Shown: positions 60,723 to 64,000 of the stretch, one piece after another
How positions within the stretch are numbered: position 1 is the first letter of the stretch
Layout of the letters: every line of letters begins with the position of its first letter
DNA from: RGIG4034 sp045576455
GTDB taxonomy: Bacteria; Bacillota; Clostridia; Lachnospirales; Lachnospiraceae
Length of the DNA: 64,000 bases
NCBI GenBank assembly: GCA_045576455.1
Contig: JAZNGM010000035.1
Coordinates: forward strand, 1-64,000
Reading direction: 5' to 3'
Notes under the pieces: generated by a model
What the model was told of the DNA's origin: nothing
Database searches by the model: none
What the model saw: the letters and a program-made list of their open reading frames with translations, nothing else
Position numbers and translations under genes: made by a program

Positions 60723-62066
60723 TTAAGAAATTTTGGCGATTTTCTTAAAAAAATGTAACGCAAGCGGAATTGACAATATTAAAGCAAATACATCCGCTAC
60801 CGCCTGGGTAACTTCGATTCCTGTTACTCCGTAATAGTATGACAAAATCCATATAGCCGGTAAATAGAAAAATCCCTGTCTTGATGCAGATGCAATAATA
60901 GCACTTACTGACTTTCCTGTGGCCTGAAGTAACATATTGGTTAGTACAATCCACGCATTTAATGGTAAAGTAATACAATTAAAACGTAATGCCATTGCAC
61001 CGACTTTAATTACCTCGCTATCACCTTTTCTGAATAGCTCAACCAAAAAAGGTGCACCTAATGCTGTAAGTATAGACAGAACAATCAGAAAAACAAAACT
61101 TGTTTTTACACAGAAATAAAATGCTTTTTTAACACGGTCGTATTTTCCCGCACCATAATTAAAACCACAAACCGGTTGAAATCCCTGACCAAAACCAATA
61201 AGTGTAGAATTAATAAACATCATAATACGTCCGGAAACCGTCATTCCGGCGATTACCGCATCTCCAAACGGTTTTGCAGCAAGATTCATACTGGCTGCTG
61301 CAATACTGGCGAGTCCCTGTCTGAAAAGGGAAGGTAAACCACCTTTTACAATTCTTCCTATGGTACGGGGATGATAATCAAACTTTTTGAGGTTAATATG
61401 AATATTTCCTTCCCTGCATGAACCGATTATCAAAAGAACAAAACTTATGGACTGACTGATAATAGTCGCCCATGCCGCTCCGGCAATTCCCATATCAAAT
61501 ACATTAATGAGTAAAGGGTCCAAGGCTATATTAATTACTGCACCGGTAACTATTCCTACCATTGCATACACGGCATTTCCCTGATAACGCATCTGGTTAT
61601 TCATAACCAGCGACGCCATCATAACGGGTGCCCCGATAAGAATAATACGGATATAATCTTTAGCATAAGGAAGAATAGTATCGGTAGAACCCAGTATATA
61701 ACAAAGCGGTTCCAGGAAAAGTAATCCTAAAACCGTAAGTATACTACCTATAACAAAAGCATACACAAATCCGGTTACGGAAATTTTTTGCGCTTCTTTT
61801 GTATCTCCTTTTCCTAATACATTTGCTATTAACACACCGGTACCGTGCCCAAACATAAAACCTAATGCCTGAATAACAGACATTAGGGCAAAAGCAATAC
61901 CTACTGCAGCAGTAGCTTGTGTATTAAGGGTTCCTACAAAATAAGTATCTGCCATATTGTAGAAGGATGAAATAAGCATACTTATTATAGTAGGAACTGC
62001 CATTTTACATACCAGTTTTTCAACCGGTGCCGTTGTCATTAATATCTTCTTTTCTTCCTGTGTCAT
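60723..62066 (-). CDS. MATE family efflux transporter
   Basis: A 447-residue membrane protein with twelve helices. MAVPTIISMLISSFYNMADT and VGTLNTQATAAVGIAF are the family start; the second half begins near FRQGLASIAAASMNLAAKPF. MATE proteins expel cationic drugs or metabolites in exchange for Na+ or H+. It lies 31 bases after the antiporter gene on the same strand and may be co-transcribed. Confidence 0.93.
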   Translation of the reverse strand: MTQEEKKILMTTAPVEKLVCKMAVPTIISMLISSFYNMADTYFVGTLNTQATAAVGIAFALMSVIQALGFMFGHGTGVLIANVLGKGDTKEAQKISVTGFVYAFVIGSILTVLGLLFLEPLCYILGSTDTILPYAKDYIRIILIGAPVMMASLVMNNQMRYQGNAVYAMVGIVTGAVINIALDPLLINVFDMGIAGAAWATIISQSISFVLLIIGSCREGNIHINLKKFDYHPRTIGRIVKGGLPSLFRQGLASIAAASMNLAAKPFGDAVIAGMTVSGRIMMFINSTLIGFGQGFQPVCGFNYGAGKYDRVKKAFYFCVKTSFVFLIVLSILTALGAPFLVELFRKGDSEVIKVGAMALRFNCITLPLNAWIVLTNMLLQATGKSVSAIIASASRQGFFYLPAIWILSYYYGVTGIEVTQAVADVFALILSIPLALHFFKKIAKIS

Positions 62067-62097
62067 AAAACACTTCCTTAATAAATAATATTAACGT

Positions 62098-63276
62098 TTA
62101 CTCTCCCTGAGGAGTATTTTTATATAAAATCTTTAATATAATTGGTGTAACAATAGAAGAAATAATAATCAGCATAATAACAGCTGTAAAATAAACATCT
62201 GTCATTAAACCGACAGAAAGGCCTTTTTGCGCTACGATAAGCGCAACCTCTCCTCTTGTCATCATACCAACACCTATTTTTAATGCTTCGTTATTATTAA
62301 ATCCACATATTCTTGATATAAATCCGCAACCTATTATTTTCGTAATAAGGGCCACCACTACAAATGCTACTGAAAAGAGCAGTATTGAAGTATCAAATGA
62401 ATCTATGTTTGTCTTAAGGCCGATACTTGCAAAGAATACAGGTCCAAAAAGCATATATGAATTAATATCCATTTTTTCTGCTATATATTTAGAATCCCTA
62501 ATTGAACACAAAATAATACCTGCAACAAAGGCACCGGTAATATCTGCTATTCCAAAATACTTTTCAGCCACATACGCCATAATGAAGCAAAGTGCCAATC
62601 CTGCAATCGGAATTCTACGGGTATGCGGATATCTGTTATCAACAATTTTGAAAATTTTATAAGCAATAAATCCTACTACTATTGCAAACACAAAGAATAA
62701 TCCGGTCTGGCCTACAATTTTACCGGGACTTACATTAGGGTCTTTAAATGCAATAACAAATGTAAGAACAATAATACCTATAATATCATCAATAATAGCA
62801 GCACTTAATATAGTTGTTCCCACTTTTCCTTTAAGGCGTCCCATTTCACGCAGGGCTTCAACTGTAATACTGACAGAAGTTGCTGTCATGATACATCCTA
62901 TAAAAACTGCTTTCAGGAAACCTTCAGAACCGAAAGATTCAAATCCGTAAAAAGCCATATATAAAAGTGAACCGCCTACAAGAGGAACTGCTACACCAAA
63001 ACATGCAATTAAAAATGCTTTAAAACCGGTCTTAATAAGTTCCTTTAAGTCCGTTTCAAGTCCCGCACAGAACATTAATAAAATTACACCGATTTCTGCC
63101 ATCTGCATAAGAAAATCTGTCTGTTCTACAAGACCTAAAATACTTGGTCCAATGATAAGTCCGGCAATAATTTCACCTGCAACCTGGGGTGCTTTTAATT
63201 TTCTTGCTACGATACCAAAAAACTTTGCAAATACAATGATAATGGCCAAATCTTTAAATACGTCATAAACTTCCAT
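62098..63276 (-). CDS. Cation:proton antiporter (CPA2/KefB-like)
   Basis: A 392-residue membrane protein with about 12 helices of the Na+/H+ exchanger family (PF00999). FGIVARKLKAPQVAGEIIAG, GVILLMFCAGLETDLKEL and AIIDDIIGIIVLT are diagnostic; the conserved Asp pair in the last is the ion-binding site. No C-terminal TrkA-N domain is present, as in the short members. It would exchange K+ or Na+ for H+. It is divergent from the partial gene at 63413. Confidence 0.92.
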   Translation of the reverse strand: MEVYDVFKDLAIIIVFAKFFGIVARKLKAPQVAGEIIAGLIIGPSILGLVEQTDFLMQMAEIGVILLMFCAGLETDLKELIKTGFKAFLIACFGVAVPLVGGSLLYMAFYGFESFGSEGFLKAVFIGCIMTATSVSITVEALREMGRLKGKVGTTILSAAIIDDIIGIIVLTFVIAFKDPNVSPGKIVGQTGLFFVFAIVVGFIAYKIFKIVDNRYPHTRRIPIAGLALCFIMAYVAEKYFGIADITGAFVAGIILCSIRDSKYIAEKMDINSYMLFGPVFFASIGLKTNIDSFDTSILLFSVAFVVVALITKIIGCGFISRICGFNNNEALKIGVGMMTRGEVALIVAQKGLSVGLMTDVYFTAVIMLIIISSIVTPIILKILYKNTPQGE

Positions 63277-63412
63277 TTTTTTACCTTCTTTCAGTTACCT
63301 ACATTAATATAATCAATATTAGTACAAACGATACGATTTTAACATTATTGTTGTAAAAAAGATAGAGAAATATTAAAATGTTTCCAAGAAAATGAAAGAT
63401 TTATAGTGATTT

Positions 63413-64000
63413 ATGGCAAAAAATAAAGATAATAACTTAAAAATAACCAATAACTATGTTAAAAACCCTTGCGTTGATGAAGTATTATTTGAAAAAGCAA
63501 GGGAATTTGTTATTAATAATTTGTCAACGGCAGGCGGCATAGGTACGCTCAGTGAAAAGACTATTCACGCAGTATTGAAATATTATTATGCACCGAATGA
63601 CGCTTATCATGAAATAAAAGTTAATTCTTTTGTCGCTGATATAATGGTAGACGGGGAAATAATAGAAATTCAGACACGAAATTTTAATACCATGCGTGAT
63701 AAATTGAATTGTTTCTTAGAAAATCATGAAGTTACCATCGTATATCCGGTTGCTTATACAAAATGGATTTCCTGGATTGATCCCGAAACCGGCGAGATGA
63801 CTAAAAAGCATAAATCACCTAAAAGAGGCAGTATATATTCCATTATGCCGGAGCTATACCGTATAAAAATGTTTCTTAAAAATCCGTCTCTTCATTTTAC
63901 TATATGTATGATTGATGTTGAGGAAAGCCGTTTCTTAAACGGATGGAGTAAAGACAAAAAAAGAGGGTCCGTCAGACATGACGGACTCCCTATAAATATT
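63413..64000 (+). CDS. Conserved hypothetical protein, partial (nuclease-like core)
   Basis: Open from an ATG to the window edge (196 codons, no stop). The protein begins MAKNKDNNLKITNNYVK. The core has GIGTLSEKTIHAVLKYYY, then HEIKVNSFVADIMVDGEIIE and EIQTRNF, ending in a Lys/Arg-rich stretch (WSKDKKRGSVRHD). The Asp followed by Glu-x-Gln spacing suggests a PD-(D/E)xK-like fold, but this is only by eye. No function is assigned. A GGGTCCGTCA/TGACGGACTCCC hairpin lies within the last codons seen (63965-63991). Confidence 0.7.
   Translation, partial: MAKNKDNNLKITNNYVKNPCVDEVLFEKAREFVINNLSTAGGIGTLSEKTIHAVLKYYYAPNDAYHEIKVNSFVADIMVDGEIIEIQTRNFNTMRDKLNCFLENHEVTIVYPVAYTKWISWIDPETGEMTKKHKSPKRGSIYSIMPELYRIKMFLKNPSLHFTICMIDVEESRFLNGWSKDKKRGSVRHDGLPINI

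Overview
The window looks like a chromosomal stretch from a low-GC, Gram-positive gut anaerobe, most probably a member of the Lachnospiraceae (Clostridia). This is an inference from AT-rich sequence, strong AGGAGG-type ribosome sites, lipobox lipoproteins in a cell with no outer-membrane genes, glycan-degrading GH127 and GH43 enzymes, a split transketolase, c-di-GMP signalling, and protein families common in that group (C_GCAxxG_C_C, ABC_trans_CmpB, MscL with a zinc ribbon). No rRNA, insertion sequence, prophage or CRISPR array was seen. Most genes are on the minus strand.

Layout. 0-5.6 kb: a minus-strand run of small accessory enzymes (FMN reductase, three GNAT proteins of which one is fused to Nudix and one is a tandem, and a peptidase S51), then a redox Cys protein and a MarR/flavodoxin pair with two palindromic operators. 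5.6-14 kb: a DUF5714-ArsC fusion beside a decayed MFS gene, an ARE-type ABC-F gene with an attenuator leader and two tiny leader ORFs, a serine hydrolase, and a REC-GGDEF-EAL protein. 13.7-23 kb: one six-gene operon with two beta-propeller solute-binding lipoproteins, two sugar-type permeases, an HlyD-like adaptor and a MacB-like membrane protein, but no ATPase. 23-32.5 kb: split transketolase, DUF885 protein, DUF4190 repeat protein, a second ABC-F gene with a leader holding several terminators, an orphan receiver, an EamA exporter and a CmpB-type membrane protein.

32.6-38.5 kb: tRNA-Pro(CGG), a GC-rich structured element, a duplicated BcrA/LanFEG-like ABC exporter, and a diguanylate cyclase. 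38.6-48.5 kb: a large secreted, membrane-anchored GH127 enzyme with a divergent AraC regulator, an 86-residue orphan, a Uup-type ABC-F, a membrane-anchored trypsin-like protease with Ig-like repeats, and a GH43 enzyme. 48.5-52.9 kb: a YhaN/YhaO (SbcCD-like) pair and MscL. 53-57 kb: a small membrane-anchored protein sharing an operator-like motif with the six-gene operon, then a tandem duplication of a solute-binding lipoprotein whose leader holds a hairpin and a 56-codon ORF without a normal start. 57-64 kb: LiaF/LytTR pair, NatAB-like exporter, MATE exporter, a CPA2 antiporter, and a partial gene of a nuclease-like conserved family cut by the window edge.

The parts most worth a second look are the ATPase-less importer/adaptor operon, the two attenuated ABC-F leaders, the duplicated lipoprotein leader with its hidden ORF, and the GC-rich tRNA-like element at 32.8 kb.
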